Made by a program: the position numbers and the translations under genes. A stretch of 64,000 nt of DNA, from positions 9,324,501 to 9,388,500 of the forward strand of contig NZ_CP073720.1 in the NCBI RefSeq assembly GCF_025137375.1. The letters are read 5' to 3'. Origin of the DNA: Dactylosporangium fulvum. GTDB taxonomy: Bacteria; Actinomycetota; Actinomycetes; Mycobacteriales; Micromonosporaceae. Under the pieces are notes generated by a model. The model was not told the DNA's origin and searched no databases. It saw nothing but the letters and a program-made list of their open reading frames with translations. Positions 15,150-26,370 of this stretch are shown here, piece after piece (positions within the stretch are counted from its first letter, which is position 1; the number at the start of each line of letters is the position of its first letter).

Positions 15150-16774
15150 GCACCCATGTGCGGGTAGCGGTGGTCGGTCGGCGGCACGAAGGTCTCCTTG
15201 ATCGTGCGCGGCGAGGTCCACCGCAGGAGGTTGTGCCACGAGCCGGCCTTGTCGTTCGTGCCGGAGGCACGCCCGCCGCCGAACGGCTGCTGCCCGACGA
15301 CCGCGCCGGTCGGCTTGTCGTTGATGTAGAAGTTGCCGGCCGCGAACCGCAGGGCGTGCGACGCGCGGTCGACGACCTGCCGGTCGGTGGCGAACACGGA
15401 GCCGGTGAGCGCATACGGCGCGACGGACTCGGCCTGCGCCACGACGGCGTCGAAGTTGGCGTCGGGGTAGACGTGGACGGCGAGGATCGGGCCGAAGTAT
15501 TCGGTCGTGAACACCTCGTGCGCCGGGTCGGTGCACTCGACGACGGTCGGGCGGACGAAGAAGCCCTCGCTGTCGTCGGTGGCGCCGCCGGCGACGACCG
15601 TGCACGACGGGGAGTTTTTGATCCGGTCGAGCGCGGCGGCGTGCCGCTCGAAGGCACGCCGGTCGATGACGGCCCCGCCGAAGTTGCCGAAGTCGGTCAC
15701 GTCGCCGTACGCCAGCGACTCCGCCGTCGACGTCAGCTGCTCCTTCACCGTCTTCCACAGGCTGCTCGGCACGTATGCCCGCGAGGCCGCCGAACACTTC
15801 TGGCCCTGGTACTCGAAGGCGCCGCGCACCAGCGCGGTGACGAGCGCCTGCGGGTCGGCGGAGGCGTGCGCGACGACAAAGTCCTTGCCGCCCGTCTCGC
15901 CGACGATCCGCGGGTACGACCGGTAGTGCTCGAGGTTTTCCGCGACGGCCTTGTTCAGCGTGCGGAAGACCGCGGTCGACCCGGTGAAGTGGATGCCGGC
16001 GAGGTCCGGGTCCTTCAGCGCGACCTCGGAGACGGCGAGGCCGTCGCCGGTGACCATGTTGATCACGCCGGGTGGCAGGCCGGCCGCCTCGAACAGCCGC
16101 ATGGTGAAGTGCGCCGCGAACTGCTGCGTCGGCGACGGCTTCCACACCACTGTGTTGCCCATCAGCGCCGGGGCGGACGGCAGGTTGCCGGCGATCGCGG
16201 TGAAGTTGAACGGGGTGATCGCGTAGACGAAGCCCTCCAGCGGGCGGTGGTCGAACCGGTTCCACACACCGGCGGACGACGCGGGCTGCTCCGCCAGGAT
16301 CTTCTCCGCGAAGTGCACGTTGAACCGCAGGAAGTCGATCAGCTCGCAGGCCGAGTCGATCTCCGCCTGGATCGCGGTCTTCGACTGGCCGAGCATGGTC
16401 GCCGCGTTGAGGGTGTCGCGCCAGGGGCCGGAGAGCAGCTCGGCAGCGCGCAGGAAGACCGCCGCCCGCTCCGCGAACGGCAGGTCGCGCCAGGCCGGGG
16501 CCGTGCTCTTGGCGGCGGCGACGGCTCGGGCGGCGTCGTCGGTCGTGGCGTTGTGGGTGACGCCGAGCACATGGCTGTGGCGGTGCGGCTGCACGACGTC
16601 GATCGGCGTGCCGGAGGCCATCCGCTGCTCGCCGCCGATGGTCATGGTGAGGTCGAGCTTCTCGCCGGCCAACTCGGTCAGCCGGCGCTGGAGTGCGGCC
16701 CGCTCGGGCGTGCCGGGGGCATAACCGTGGACCGGCTCGTTTTTCGGCTCGGGCACGGCGGACAGGCCATCCAT
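15146..16774 (-). CDS. pruA: L-glutamate gamma-semialdehyde (P5C) dehydrogenase
   Basis: This enzyme oxidises glutamate semialdehyde, in equilibrium with 1-pyrroline-5-carboxylate, to glutamate using NAD, the second step of proline breakdown. The 542-residue product has the aldehyde-dehydrogenase catalytic Cys in YQGQKCSAASR, the general-base Glu in IVGETGGKDF, and the PruA-type phrases YAITPFNFTAIAGN and NFYINDKPTGAVVGQQPFGG. The ATG at 16774 has GGGAG seven bases upstream; an ATG seven codons earlier lacks one. No proline dehydrogenase is in the window. Confidence 0.95.
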   Translation of the reverse strand: MDGLSAVPEPKNEPVHGYAPGTPERAALQRRLTELAGEKLDLTMTIGGEQRMASGTPIDVVQPHRHSHVLGVTHNATTDDAARAVAAAKSTAPAWRDLPFAERAAVFLRAAELLSGPWRDTLNAATMLGQSKTAIQAEIDSACELIDFLRFNVHFAEKILAEQPASSAGVWNRFDHRPLEGFVYAITPFNFTAIAGNLPSAPALMGNTVVWKPSPTQQFAAHFTMRLFEAAGLPPGVINMVTGDGLAVSEVALKDPDLAGIHFTGSTAVFRTLNKAVAENLEHYRSYPRIVGETGGKDFVVAHASADPQALVTALVRGAFEYQGQKCSAASRAYVPSSLWKTVKEQLTSTAESLAYGDVTDFGNFGGAVIDRRAFERHAAALDRIKNSPSCTVVAGGATDDSEGFFVRPTVVECTDPAHEVFTTEYFGPILAVHVYPDANFDAVVAQAESVAPYALTGSVFATDRQVVDRASHALRFAAGNFYINDKPTGAVVGQQPFGGGRASGTNDKAGSWHNLLRWTSPRTIKETFVPPTDHRYPHMGA

Positions 16775-16850
16775 GAGGGTCTCCCATGTCGTCATTGGCT
16801 CGGGTATCTCTCATCCTTGCACGCCTGCCGGGCAGTGCCGGCGGCTCGCG

Positions 16851-16856
16851 TACTCT
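16851..16856 (+). promoter_or_regulatory. -10 box, probable leaderless promoter
   Basis: TACTCT is followed by eight bases and then the GTG at 16865, with no ribosome site between. Confidence 0.5.
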
Positions 16857-16864
16857 CCTTGTTC

Positions 16865-17767
16865 GTGGGTGTAAAGCGTGCTGAGACGGTCGAGCCGGTC
16901 GTGGACCCGGTCGACGAGTGGCGGCCGTCCGGCGCCGTGCTCGTGGCCGGGCTCGCCCTCCTGCTCCTTCTGCTCACCCTCTATTCGGCCTACGGCGTCC
17001 TCGCCGACGCCGCCGGTGACTTCATGGCCACGACGTTGGCGGCACTGGTGCTGCCGAGCATCCTCGTGGCGACGATCCTCACCGGCGTGGCGACCGGTGT
17101 CGTGGCGGTCGGCCGTTTCGCGAACGTGGACAGGATCTGGTCCCGGCTGCTCTCCGGGGCGCTCGGCGGCCTGCCGGTCGGGCTGCTGGCGATGGGCGGG
17201 ACGGTCGCGGCGTACCACAAAGGGCCGGCCATCCCGTATGTCGCCGTGGTCGTCGTGCTGACCGGGGTGCTCGGTGGCGCGGTCGCCGCGATCCGCCCGA
17301 TCAGCGCCGCCGCCGCGGGTGCTGTGGGCGGGGTGGCGGTCACGGCGATCGGCCTGATCGTCGCGTACTTCCAGAACGACCTGACCGACTTCTTCGGCAA
17401 CCAGGAGACCGTCGGCACGATGGCCATCGCGTCGGCCCGCCTCCAGCTGACCACGTCGATCGTCAGCGGGGTCATCGGCGGGCTGGTGACCTACGTCTAC
17501 CTGCGCCGCACCGGCCTGACGCTGCCCTGGCCGGCATACCTGCTGGCGGGTGCCGTCCCGGGCCTGCTCACGCTCGCCGCGACCCTGCTGGGCTGGGTCG
17601 GCCGCCTGCCGCTCGTCGACTTCGTCCGGGACCGCAGCGTCTTCGACGCGCAGATCATCGCCGGCCGCCTGCCCGAGCAGATCAACCACGGCATGATCGT
17701 GTTCTTCGCGGGTGCCTTCACGGCGATGATCGCGGTCGGCCGGACCCTGCGCCGGTCAGCCCAATAG
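16865..17767 (+). CDS. Polytopic membrane protein, unknown function
   Basis: A 300-residue protein with about seven hydrophobic segments, including AVLVAGLALLLLLLTLYSAY near residue 20, VATILTGVATGVVAVG, AVVVVLTGVLGGAVAA and a final FFAGAFTAMIAVG. Charged residues are few and lie mostly at the ends and in a loop DLTDFFGNQETVG. No transporter or enzyme motif is recognised. Conserved-type actinobacterial membrane protein. Its last 12 bases overlap the converging DUF6912 gene. Confidence 0.75.
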   Translation: MGVKRAETVEPVVDPVDEWRPSGAVLVAGLALLLLLLTLYSAYGVLADAAGDFMATTLAALVLPSILVATILTGVATGVVAVGRFANVDRIWSRLLSGALGGLPVGLLAMGGTVAAYHKGPAIPYVAVVVVLTGVLGGAVAAIRPISAAAAGAVGGVAVTAIGLIVAYFQNDLTDFFGNQETVGTMAIASARLQLTTSIVSGVIGGLVTYVYLRRTGLTLPWPAYLLAGAVPGLLTLAATLLGWVGRLPLVDFVRDRSVFDAQIIAGRLPEQINHGMIVFFAGAFTAMIAVGRTLRRSAQ

Positions 17768-18262
17768 CTGGTCGAGCTCGGACGGGTCATACCACTCCAG
17801 CTCGTGGTCCTCGGCGCCGTCCACGGTGAACTGCGCGTCGGGGTCACCGGCCTCCGCCTCCTCGACGACGTCGGCCGCCGCGGCCACGTCGGCCTCGGCG
17901 TCGGTGCCGTCCACGTGGATCGCCGCGACGGTCCGCAGCGGCACCTTGCCGCTGACGTCGACCTGGCTGGAGCCGAGTTCGAGGCCGGACATCCTCAGCG
18001 CCGAGCCGGGCAGGTCCACCGAGACCACAACCCGCCGTCTGGGCGCCTTGGGGTCGTGGCGGAGCAGCCGGAGGGCGGCCTGGGCGGCACGGGTGAAGGC
18101 GACGTATTCGAGCTCCTCCTCGTCGCCCTCCGCATACCACTCGCGCAGTGCCGGGGTGACGGCGTGCGCCTCGCCCGGCGGCGGCAGTTCGCCGCTCTCC
18201 CGCAGCACGGCGAGCTGGGCAAGGGTCGCCGGGAGATACACACGCGTCAGGTCCGTCGTCAC
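17756..18262 (-). CDS. DUF6912 family protein
   Basis: A 168-residue conserved actinobacterial protein of unknown function. It begins MTTDLTRVYLPATLAQLAVL, has an Ala-rich helix VAFTRAAQAALRLL, then a strand-rich middle RRRVVVSVDLPGSALR, and ends acidic with EDHELEWYDPSELDQLL, features of the DUF6912 family. No signal peptide or membrane segment. The gene converges on the membrane protein with a 12-base overlap. Confidence 0.75.
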   Translation of the reverse strand: MTTDLTRVYLPATLAQLAVLRESGELPPPGEAHAVTPALREWYAEGDEEELEYVAFTRAAQAALRLLRHDPKAPRRRVVVSVDLPGSALRMSGLELGSSQVDVSGKVPLRTVAAIHVDGTDAEADVAAAADVVEEAEAGDPDAQFTVDGAEDHELEWYDPSELDQLLG

Positions 18263-18343
18263 GCCCCTTGTCCTACACCCTGACGGCCCACCTTGTCAGG
18301 TCGTCACAACCAGCAGGACGCTAACGATGGCAAACTGAGGCTC

Positions 18344-18580
18344 ATGGAGCCGCGATTCCTGCTCATGGCCGACGTCGCCGAGCAGTTGAACGTGTCGACC
18401 TCGCAGGTCTACCACATGGTCCGCAGCGGGGAGCTGCCCGCGATCAAGATCGGCGGCCGGGGCCAGTGGCGGATCGAGCGCAGCAAGCTCGAAGAGTACA
18501 TCGAGCGGAAGTACGCCGAGACGGCCGAATGGGTGCGCAGCAACCCCCTGGTGGAGCGCGACGAGGACGAGCCCGCCTGA
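18344..18580 (+). CDS. Excisionase-type helix-turn-helix DNA-binding protein
   Basis: A 78-residue protein with the MerR/excisionase winged helix: FLLMADVAEQLNVSTSQVYH, then MVRSGELPAIKIGGRGQWRI as turn and wing, then KLEEYIERKY. It ends in an acidic tail. This form is common as a stand-alone regulator in actinobacteria near secA. It is not BldC, whose sequence around the recognition helix differs. No integrase lies nearby, so a phage excisionase role is unlikely. The ATG at 18344 follows GAGG by three bases only, so the mRNA may be weakly led. Confidence 0.85.
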   Translation: MEPRFLLMADVAEQLNVSTSQVYHMVRSGELPAIKIGGRGQWRIERSKLEEYIERKYAETAEWVRSNPLVERDEDEPA

Positions 18581-18674
18581 CCCGTCCCTTGTCCCGTCCT
18601 CGGTTTCGGCCCGTCTTCCCTGCGTGCAGCCTGTCTTGCTGTTTATTGCCCCGTTCCGCCTGAAACGACGAATC

Positions 18675-18725
18675 GGTGCATTGGGTGCACCCGCCTTGAC
18701 CCTGGGTCGTATGGCCCCCTACAAA
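18675..18725 (+). promoter_or_regulatory. Promoter of the Rv3235-family gene with an upstream palindrome
   Basis: TTGACC (18696-18701) and TACAAA (18720-18725) are separated by 18 bases, a reasonable housekeeping-type promoter. GGTGCA-TTGGG-TGCACC at 18675-18691 is a perfect dyad ending four bases before the -35 box and could be an operator. AGGAGG follows at 18730-18735, but it is 40 bases from the ATG. Confidence 0.5.
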
Positions 18726-18772
18726 CGAGAGGAGGCAATCGAAAGCAAACGCAAGGATTCGGGGGTCCTGCA

Positions 18773-19369
18773 ATGACGACGACGATCGCCGCTAAGCGTC
18801 CTCGGCGCCGGGCGCGCACCGCCTACGCGCCTCCCGCGGTCGTCCTCCGGTCCGTGCCGCCGCTCGACCCGCCCTGCGAGGAGTCGGTGGTCCGGCGGCC
18901 GACCCAACCGCCGTCGGACATGGACCTGCTTCCGGTCGACTGGCCCGGCTCCCCGGCGCCGCCCCGCCCGGCTGCGCCCCGCCGACGAGCGCACGACCCG
19001 TCGCTGTCGAGCGCGCACACCGCCGCCCAGCGCTTCGTCGGCCTGTGCGTGGAGATCCTCAACGGCTACCGCCCGGCGGCCCAGCTCCGCCCGCTCACCC
19101 ATCCGCAGCACTTCACGGACATCTCCGACCAACTGCTCCGCCGCACCGTCCGGATCCGCATGACCCCGGGCCAGGCCGCCCGCCAGGGCCGACTCGTCCG
19201 AGTCCGCCGCCTGCTGCTCTGCCAGCCCGTCCCCGGCGTCGCCGAAGCCGCGGTGGTCCTCGAGCAGGGCGAGGCGACGTGGGCGATGGCCATACGCCTG
19301 GAGCATCAGCGCCGCGCACAGCCCAGCGCCATGCTCGGCTGGCGCTGCACGGTGCTCCAGGTCGTCTGA
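18773..19369 (+). CDS. Rv3235 family protein (DUF6459)
   Basis: A 198-residue protein. The first 80 residues are basic and Pro-rich, probably disordered. The conserved domain begins at about residue 84: AAQRFVGLCVEILNGYRPAA, QLRPLTHPQHFTDISDQLLR, and ends with WAMAIRLEHQRR and GWRCTVLQVV. This is the pattern of the Rv3235 family encoded near secA in actinobacteria. Molecular role unknown; the fold may resemble a small cystatin/NTF2-like domain, which is speculation. Confidence 0.8.
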   Translation: MTTTIAAKRPRRRARTAYAPPAVVLRSVPPLDPPCEESVVRRPTQPPSDMDLLPVDWPGSPAPPRPAAPRRRAHDPSLSSAHTAAQRFVGLCVEILNGYRPAAQLRPLTHPQHFTDISDQLLRRTVRIRMTPGQAARQGRLVRVRRLLLCQPVPGVAEAAVVLEQGEATWAMAIRLEHQRRAQPSAMLGWRCTVLQVV

Positions 19370-19671
19370 AGGCTCCGGTGTGTCCGCTGTGGAGGGGCGG
19401 CGGGCACACCGGACTCCACGCACCGGACCGTCCCGGCACGGGGCAGGGCGGCCCGGCTGCACCCGGCCACCGCGCTCACCCCCGGCGCGGTGGCCGCCCC
19501 GTTTTCGCGCCCCGCCAACCCGGGCCCACCACGCACCTCGCTCGCGGACCTGCAAGCCGGCGCACGCGCCAGCCCGCGCACGTCGCCCGCAGGCCCGCCA
19601 GGCGACGCACGCAGACCTGGCCAGCTCCCGCAGGCCGCTCGCGGACCCGCCAGCCAGCGCACGCGCTCGCG
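19370..19671. other. Intergenic GC-rich stretch without a gene
   Basis: No supported gene. Between about 19550 and 19671 there are degenerate repeats of CGCAGGCC, CGCCAG and CGCACGC words, an imperfect tandem of low complexity. A hairpin-palindrome element follows immediately. Confidence 0.5.
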
Positions 19672-19743
19672 GGTCCGGTCATGATCGAGGGACACTCTTG
19701 GTCGCCCCGACGACGAGACGTTTCCCTCGATCATGACCGGACC
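19672..19743. repeat. 72-bp extragenic palindrome
   Basis: Arms GGTCCGGTCATGATCGAGGGA (21 bases, shown without its context) at 19672-19692 and its exact complement at 19723-19743 enclose a 30-base loop. It lies between the Rv3235-type gene and the secA terminator and belongs to neither. Its architecture matches the pair at 62300 and 63306. Confidence 0.85.
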
Positions 19744-19759
19744 CCGCTGACAACAGCGC

Positions 19760-19790
19760 GACGCCCGCCTGGACCGGCCAGGCGGGCGTC
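19760..19790 (-). terminator. secA terminator
   Basis: Arms GACGCCCGCCTGG and CCAGGCGGGCGTC form a perfect 13-bp stem with a five-base loop, about 20 bases beyond the secA stop. Confidence 0.85.
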
Positions 19791-19811
19791 ACGACAGGAC
19801 AGCGCGGGCTG

Positions 19812-22712
<2,901 letters not shown>

Positions 22713-22884
22713 GGGTCAGCGCTCCCTCAAACGTCTGCGACCCATCGTAGGCGGCTTTCCGGCCGAACCGCCGCCCCTGCCCACCCACTCTATGGACAGT
22801 AAGCGACATACCAGTACAAATCACCCGACGTACCGTGGAAATATCCGTCCCTCGGCGGCGACCTTTCCGGCAGGATCGGCGGTC

Positions 22885-24036
22885 ATGGAGCCGATCGAAC
22901 TCACCACCGGCGACGGGCTCGTCCTGCGCGCCTGGCAGGCCGACGACACGGAGGACGTCTTCCGCGCCTGCCAGGATCCCCTGATCCAGCGCTGGACCAT
23001 GGTCCCCGTCCCCTACCTGCGCGAACATGCCGTCGACTTCGTCGGCGTGGGCTCGCAGGCCGGCTGGGCCGCGGAGACCGCCGCGCCGCTCGGGGTGTTC
23101 GACGCTCGCACGGGTGAACTCCTCGGCTCCGCCGGGCTCGTCACCCTCGACCTGCCCAATCGCCACGCGGAGCTGGGCACGTGGATCGCTCCCTGGGCAC
23201 GTGGCCACCGGGTCGCCGAGCGGGCCGGGCGGGCCGTGGCGCACTGGGCGTTCGAGGTGCTCGGGCTGCGCCGGCTGATCTGGCGGGCGGAGGTCGGCAA
23301 CCATGCCTCCCGGCTGACCGCCGAGCGGATCGGTTTCACTTTTGACGGAGTCGTACGAGCTGGGCTTCCGTCGCGCAACGGCGGTTTCGTCGACGGCTGG
23401 CACGGCGTGCTGCTGCCCGGCGAGGTCTGCGACACGCCGCCGGCGTGGGTCGCGCCGGGCGGCCCCGGCGCGCTGCGCGCCCACGCGTTCAGCCACCCGC
23501 CGGAGCGCCTCCCCGCCGGCCCCGGCACGCTGCGGCAACTGCGCGAGGGCGACCTGGTCGACGTGGTCGAGACGTTCCGCGACGCCGAGTCGGTCGCCTG
23601 GACGTCGATCCCGCTGGACTACGGCCCCGACCGGGCCTTGGCGTTCATCCGGCACGGATACCCCGACGGCTGGCGGCGCGGCACCGGGACCGGGTTCGCC
23701 ATGGCCGACGCCGACGACCGGTTCGCCGGCACGATCGACCTGCGGATCAGCCCGGTCGACCCGGTCACGGCCGAGATCGGGTTCACCGCGGCGCCGTGGG
23801 TCCGCGGCAAGGGGTACACCACCGAGGCCGCCCGCGCGATCTGCGCCTTCGGCTTCGACAAGCTCGCGCTGGGCCGGATCGTCTGGCGCGCACACATCGG
23901 CAACACCGGCTCGCGACGCGTCGCGGAGAAAGTGGGTTTCGTGATCGAGGGTGTCCAACGCAACGGTTGTGAGCAGCGCGGCAAGCGCCTCGACGGCTGG
24001 GTCGCGACCCTGCTGGCGAAAGACCTCGGGCGATGA
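22885..24036 (+). CDS. Double-domain GNAT acetyltransferase (RimJ/RimL type)
   Basis: A 383-residue protein with two GNAT domains in tandem. The first covers about residues 1-170 (acetyl-CoA loop around WIAPWARGHRVAERAGRAV, then LGLRRLIWRAEVGNHASRLT). The second covers about 205-383 (FTAAPWVRGKGYTTEAARAI, LGRIVWRAHIGNTGSRRVAE). Both keep the Q/RxxGxG/A-type loop. RimJ/RimL relatives acetylate ribosomal protein N-termini, aminoglycosides or small amines; the substrate here is unknown. It overlaps the next gene by four bases (ATGA), so the two are co-translated. The start ATG follows GGCGGT and lacks a strong ribosome site. Confidence 0.9.
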   Translation: MEPIELTTGDGLVLRAWQADDTEDVFRACQDPLIQRWTMVPVPYLREHAVDFVGVGSQAGWAAETAAPLGVFDARTGELLGSAGLVTLDLPNRHAELGTWIAPWARGHRVAERAGRAVAHWAFEVLGLRRLIWRAEVGNHASRLTAERIGFTFDGVVRAGLPSRNGGFVDGWHGVLLPGEVCDTPPAWVAPGGPGALRAHAFSHPPERLPAGPGTLRQLREGDLVDVVETFRDAESVAWTSIPLDYGPDRALAFIRHGYPDGWRRGTGTGFAMADADDRFAGTIDLRISPVDPVTAEIGFTAAPWVRGKGYTTEAARAICAFGFDKLALGRIVWRAHIGNTGSRRVAEKVGFVIEGVQRNGCEQRGKRLDGWVATLLAKDLGR

Positions 24037-25088
24037 GCGGGCTCAGTCTGCGCCCGTGGCGCGAGGACGACGCCGACGCCGTCGCCGAGGCCTGCAACGA
24101 CCCCCTGATCCAGCGGTACCTGCCGATGCTGCCCAGCCCGTACACGCGGGACGACGCCCTCGCCTTCTTCGAGCGCGACGACCACTCCAGAGCCGTCGTC
24201 GACGCGGCGACCGACCGGGTGCTCGGCTCCATCGGATACACGCCACGCAAGGAAGGCACGGCGGAGACCGGCTACTGGGTGGCACCGTGGGCCCGTCGCC
24301 GGCGGGTGGCCACAACAGCGCTGGAGCTGCTCAGCGCGGAGCTCCTCGGCGACGGGATGCACCGGTTGTACCTCACGACGGCGCTGTCGAACGGCGCCAG
24401 CCAGCGGGTGGCGGTCGCGGCGGGGTTCACGCGCGAGGGCGTCGCGCGCGCCGCCGCCCGGACCCGGGACGGCGGCTGGCACGACGTGGTCGTCTGGTCG
24501 CGGATCGCCGGTGACCCGGCCGGGCCGAGCCGCCGGCTGCTGCCCGACTTCCCCGGGGGCGAGCTGACCGACGGCACGATCGTCCTGCGACCGCTGACCG
24601 CCGAGGACAGCGACGACACGTACAACATGCGCATCCTCCCCGAGGTGAGCGGGAGGTCCGTCGTGGGCACGCCGATGGACCCGGAGCTCGTGCGCCGGCA
24701 GTGCGCCGAGTCGGTGTCGAAGTGGATCGCCGGGCAGCGCGCGGAGTGCACCATCCGCCGGGCCGACGACAACACGTACCTCGGCGAGATCGCGCTCTAC
24801 TACGCGGAGCCCGTCATCCAGGAGGCGATGATCGGCTACAGCCTGTCGCCCGCGGCCCGCGGCCAGGGGTACGCGTCGCTCGCGGCCGCCCTGTTGACCG
24901 ACTGGGCCTTCAGCATCGGCGTGGTCCGCATGATCGCGGGGACGGCGCCGGACAACATCGCCTCGCAGCGCGTGCTGGAGCGGGCCGGTTACACACGGGA
25001 AGGGATCCAGCCCGGCAAACTGCCCGGTCCGGACGGGACGCGTATCGACAACGTTGCGTTCGCCAAACTGCGCCCGGCGGCCATCTGA
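24033..25088 (+). CDS. Second double-domain GNAT acetyltransferase
   Basis: A 351-residue protein again with two GNAT domains: residues 1-165 (YWVAPWARRRRVATTALELL, ALSNGASQRVAVAAGFTREG) and about 178-351 (GYSLSPAARGQGYASLAAAL, TAPDNIASQRVLERAGYTRE). Its first half begins LSLRPWREDDADAVAEACND and LIQRYLP, close to the opening of the preceding gene (DPLIQRW), so the two genes probably arose by duplication. Together they give four acetyltransferase domains on one message. The substrate is unknown. Confidence 0.9.
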   Translation: MSGLSLRPWREDDADAVAEACNDPLIQRYLPMLPSPYTRDDALAFFERDDHSRAVVDAATDRVLGSIGYTPRKEGTAETGYWVAPWARRRRVATTALELLSAELLGDGMHRLYLTTALSNGASQRVAVAAGFTREGVARAAARTRDGGWHDVVVWSRIAGDPAGPSRRLLPDFPGGELTDGTIVLRPLTAEDSDDTYNMRILPEVSGRSVVGTPMDPELVRRQCAESVSKWIAGQRAECTIRRADDNTYLGEIALYYAEPVIQEAMIGYSLSPAARGQGYASLAAALLTDWAFSIGVVRMIAGTAPDNIASQRVLERAGYTREGIQPGKLPGPDGTRIDNVAFAKLRPAAI

Positions 25089-25105
25089 GCGTCACGTGAC
25101 GTTGC

Positions 25106-25132
25106 CATGGGCCCCCGAGATTGGGGCCCATG
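25106..25132 (+). promoter_or_regulatory. Hairpin that contains the GDPD start codon
   Basis: CATGGGCCCC and GGGGCCCATG are perfect 10-bp arms around a seven-base loop. The ATG of the 3' arm is the start codon at 25130. It may end the upstream GNAT message or restrict ribosome entry. No T-run follows. Confidence 0.55.
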
Positions 25133-26245
25133 CGTCGACGTGCAGTGATTTCCGGTATGGGGGTGGCGGCCGGCGCGGCCGTGCTCCCCGCAACGCTTGT
25201 CAGCCCGGCCGCGGCCTCCGTCGAGGACCGCCGCCGCCCCACCACGCAACCGCTGGTCATCGGCCACCGCGGCGCGAGCGGGCACCGACCCGAGCACACG
25301 CTGGCCGCCTACCGCCTGGCCATCGCCATGGGCGCCGACTACATCGAGCCGGACCTGGTGCCGACCAAGGACGGCCAGCTCGTAGCCCGGCACGAGAACG
25401 AGATCTCCGGTACCACCGACGTTTCGTCGCGGCCGCAGTTCGCGTCCCGCAAGACCACCAAGACCGTCGACGGCTTCACGGTCACCGGCTGGTTCACCGA
25501 GGACTTCACGCTCGCGGAGCTCAAGACGCTCCGGGCGGTCGAGCGGCTGCCCGCGGTGCGCGCGCACAACACGATCTACAACGGCCTGTTCCAGATCCCC
25601 ACCCTGCAGGAGGTCATCGACCTCGCTCGCGAGGAAGGCAAGCGGGTGGGCCGGACGATCGGCGTGTACCCGGAAACCAAGCACCCGACGTACTTCGCGT
25701 CGATCGGCCTGGCCCTCGAGCCCCTGGTGGCGAAGGTCCTCAAGCGCAACAACCTGGCCGGCCGCAACGCGCCGGTCTTCCTGCAGTCGTTCGAGCCGAC
25801 GAGCATCAAGAAGCTGCGCGGCCTGGTCGACACGCCTTCGGTGGTGCTGCTGGACGCGGTCGGGCAGCCGTACGACTTCAAGGTCAGCGGCGACCCGCGC
25901 ACCTGGGCCGACCTGGCCACGCCGAAGGGGCTGGACTACCTCAAGTCGTTCACGAACGGCGTCGGGGCGACCAAGAACCTCGTCATCGCCCGCGACTCGG
26001 CCGGCAACCTGCTCGGGCCGACGCCGCTGATCCGCGACGCCCACGCGCGCGGGCTGAAGGTCCACTCGTGGACGTTCCGCAACGAGAACCAGTTCCTGCC
26101 GCTGAACCTGCGCACGGGCACCGACCCCAACGCGTGGGGCGACGTCCTGACCGAGATCAGGACGTTCCTGGCCGCCGGCCTGGACGGGGTTTTCTCCGAC
26201 TACCCGGACACGGCCGTGCTGGCCAGGGAACTGTCCAAGTCCTGA
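25130..26245 (+). CDS. Secreted glycerophosphodiester phosphodiesterase
   Basis: The enzyme cleaves glycerophosphodiesters to glycerol-3-phosphate and an alcohol outside the membrane. The 371-residue product starts MRRRAVISGMGVAAGAAVLP, a Tat-like RRR signal with an AAAS cleavage region near residue 32. The catalytic motifs are HRGASGHRPEHT (His-Arg...Glu) and EPDLVPTKDG with ARHENEIS (Glu-Asp-His). The end WGDVLTEIRTFLAAGLDGVF and FSDYPD is typical of the TIM barrel. Long insert between, as in bacterial GlpQ-type enzymes. Possible phosphate-scavenging role is inferred. No PHO box noted. Confidence 0.92.
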   Translation: MRRRAVISGMGVAAGAAVLPATLVSPAAASVEDRRRPTTQPLVIGHRGASGHRPEHTLAAYRLAIAMGADYIEPDLVPTKDGQLVARHENEISGTTDVSSRPQFASRKTTKTVDGFTVTGWFTEDFTLAELKTLRAVERLPAVRAHNTIYNGLFQIPTLQEVIDLAREEGKRVGRTIGVYPETKHPTYFASIGLALEPLVAKVLKRNNLAGRNAPVFLQSFEPTSIKKLRGLVDTPSVVLLDAVGQPYDFKVSGDPRTWADLATPKGLDYLKSFTNGVGATKNLVIARDSAGNLLGPTPLIRDAHARGLKVHSWTFRNENQFLPLNLRTGTDPNAWGDVLTEIRTFLAAGLDGVFSDYPDTAVLARELSKS

Positions 26246-26326
26246 TCTGTGTGGCGCCGCTCGTGCGGCTGTTCTGCAGCGCCGCCTCGCGGTGCCCTGT
26301 CGCGCCGTCCTGCGGCGCCTCGGTGG

Positions 26327-26365
26327 TGCGGAAGGCGGGCCCTGGCACCGGGCCCGCCTTCCGCA
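26327..26365. terminator. Bidirectional terminator between GDPD and hpf
   Basis: TGCGGAAGGCGGGCCC and GGGCCCGCCTTCCGCA form a perfect 16-bp stem with a seven-base loop, placed between the converging stops at 26245 and 26371. Confidence 0.9.
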
Positions 26366-26370
26366 CTGCT

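Noticed and set aside
14996..17767. A 923-residue open frame on the plus strand across pruA
   Set aside because: It is antisense to pruA for most of its length, is Arg/Gly-rich, and only the last part from 16865 is a real gene. Long antisense frames are expected at this G+C.
18344..18580. BldC
   Set aside because: Size and fold fit, but the recognition helix and wing differ from BldC; it is only an excisionase-type HTH protein.
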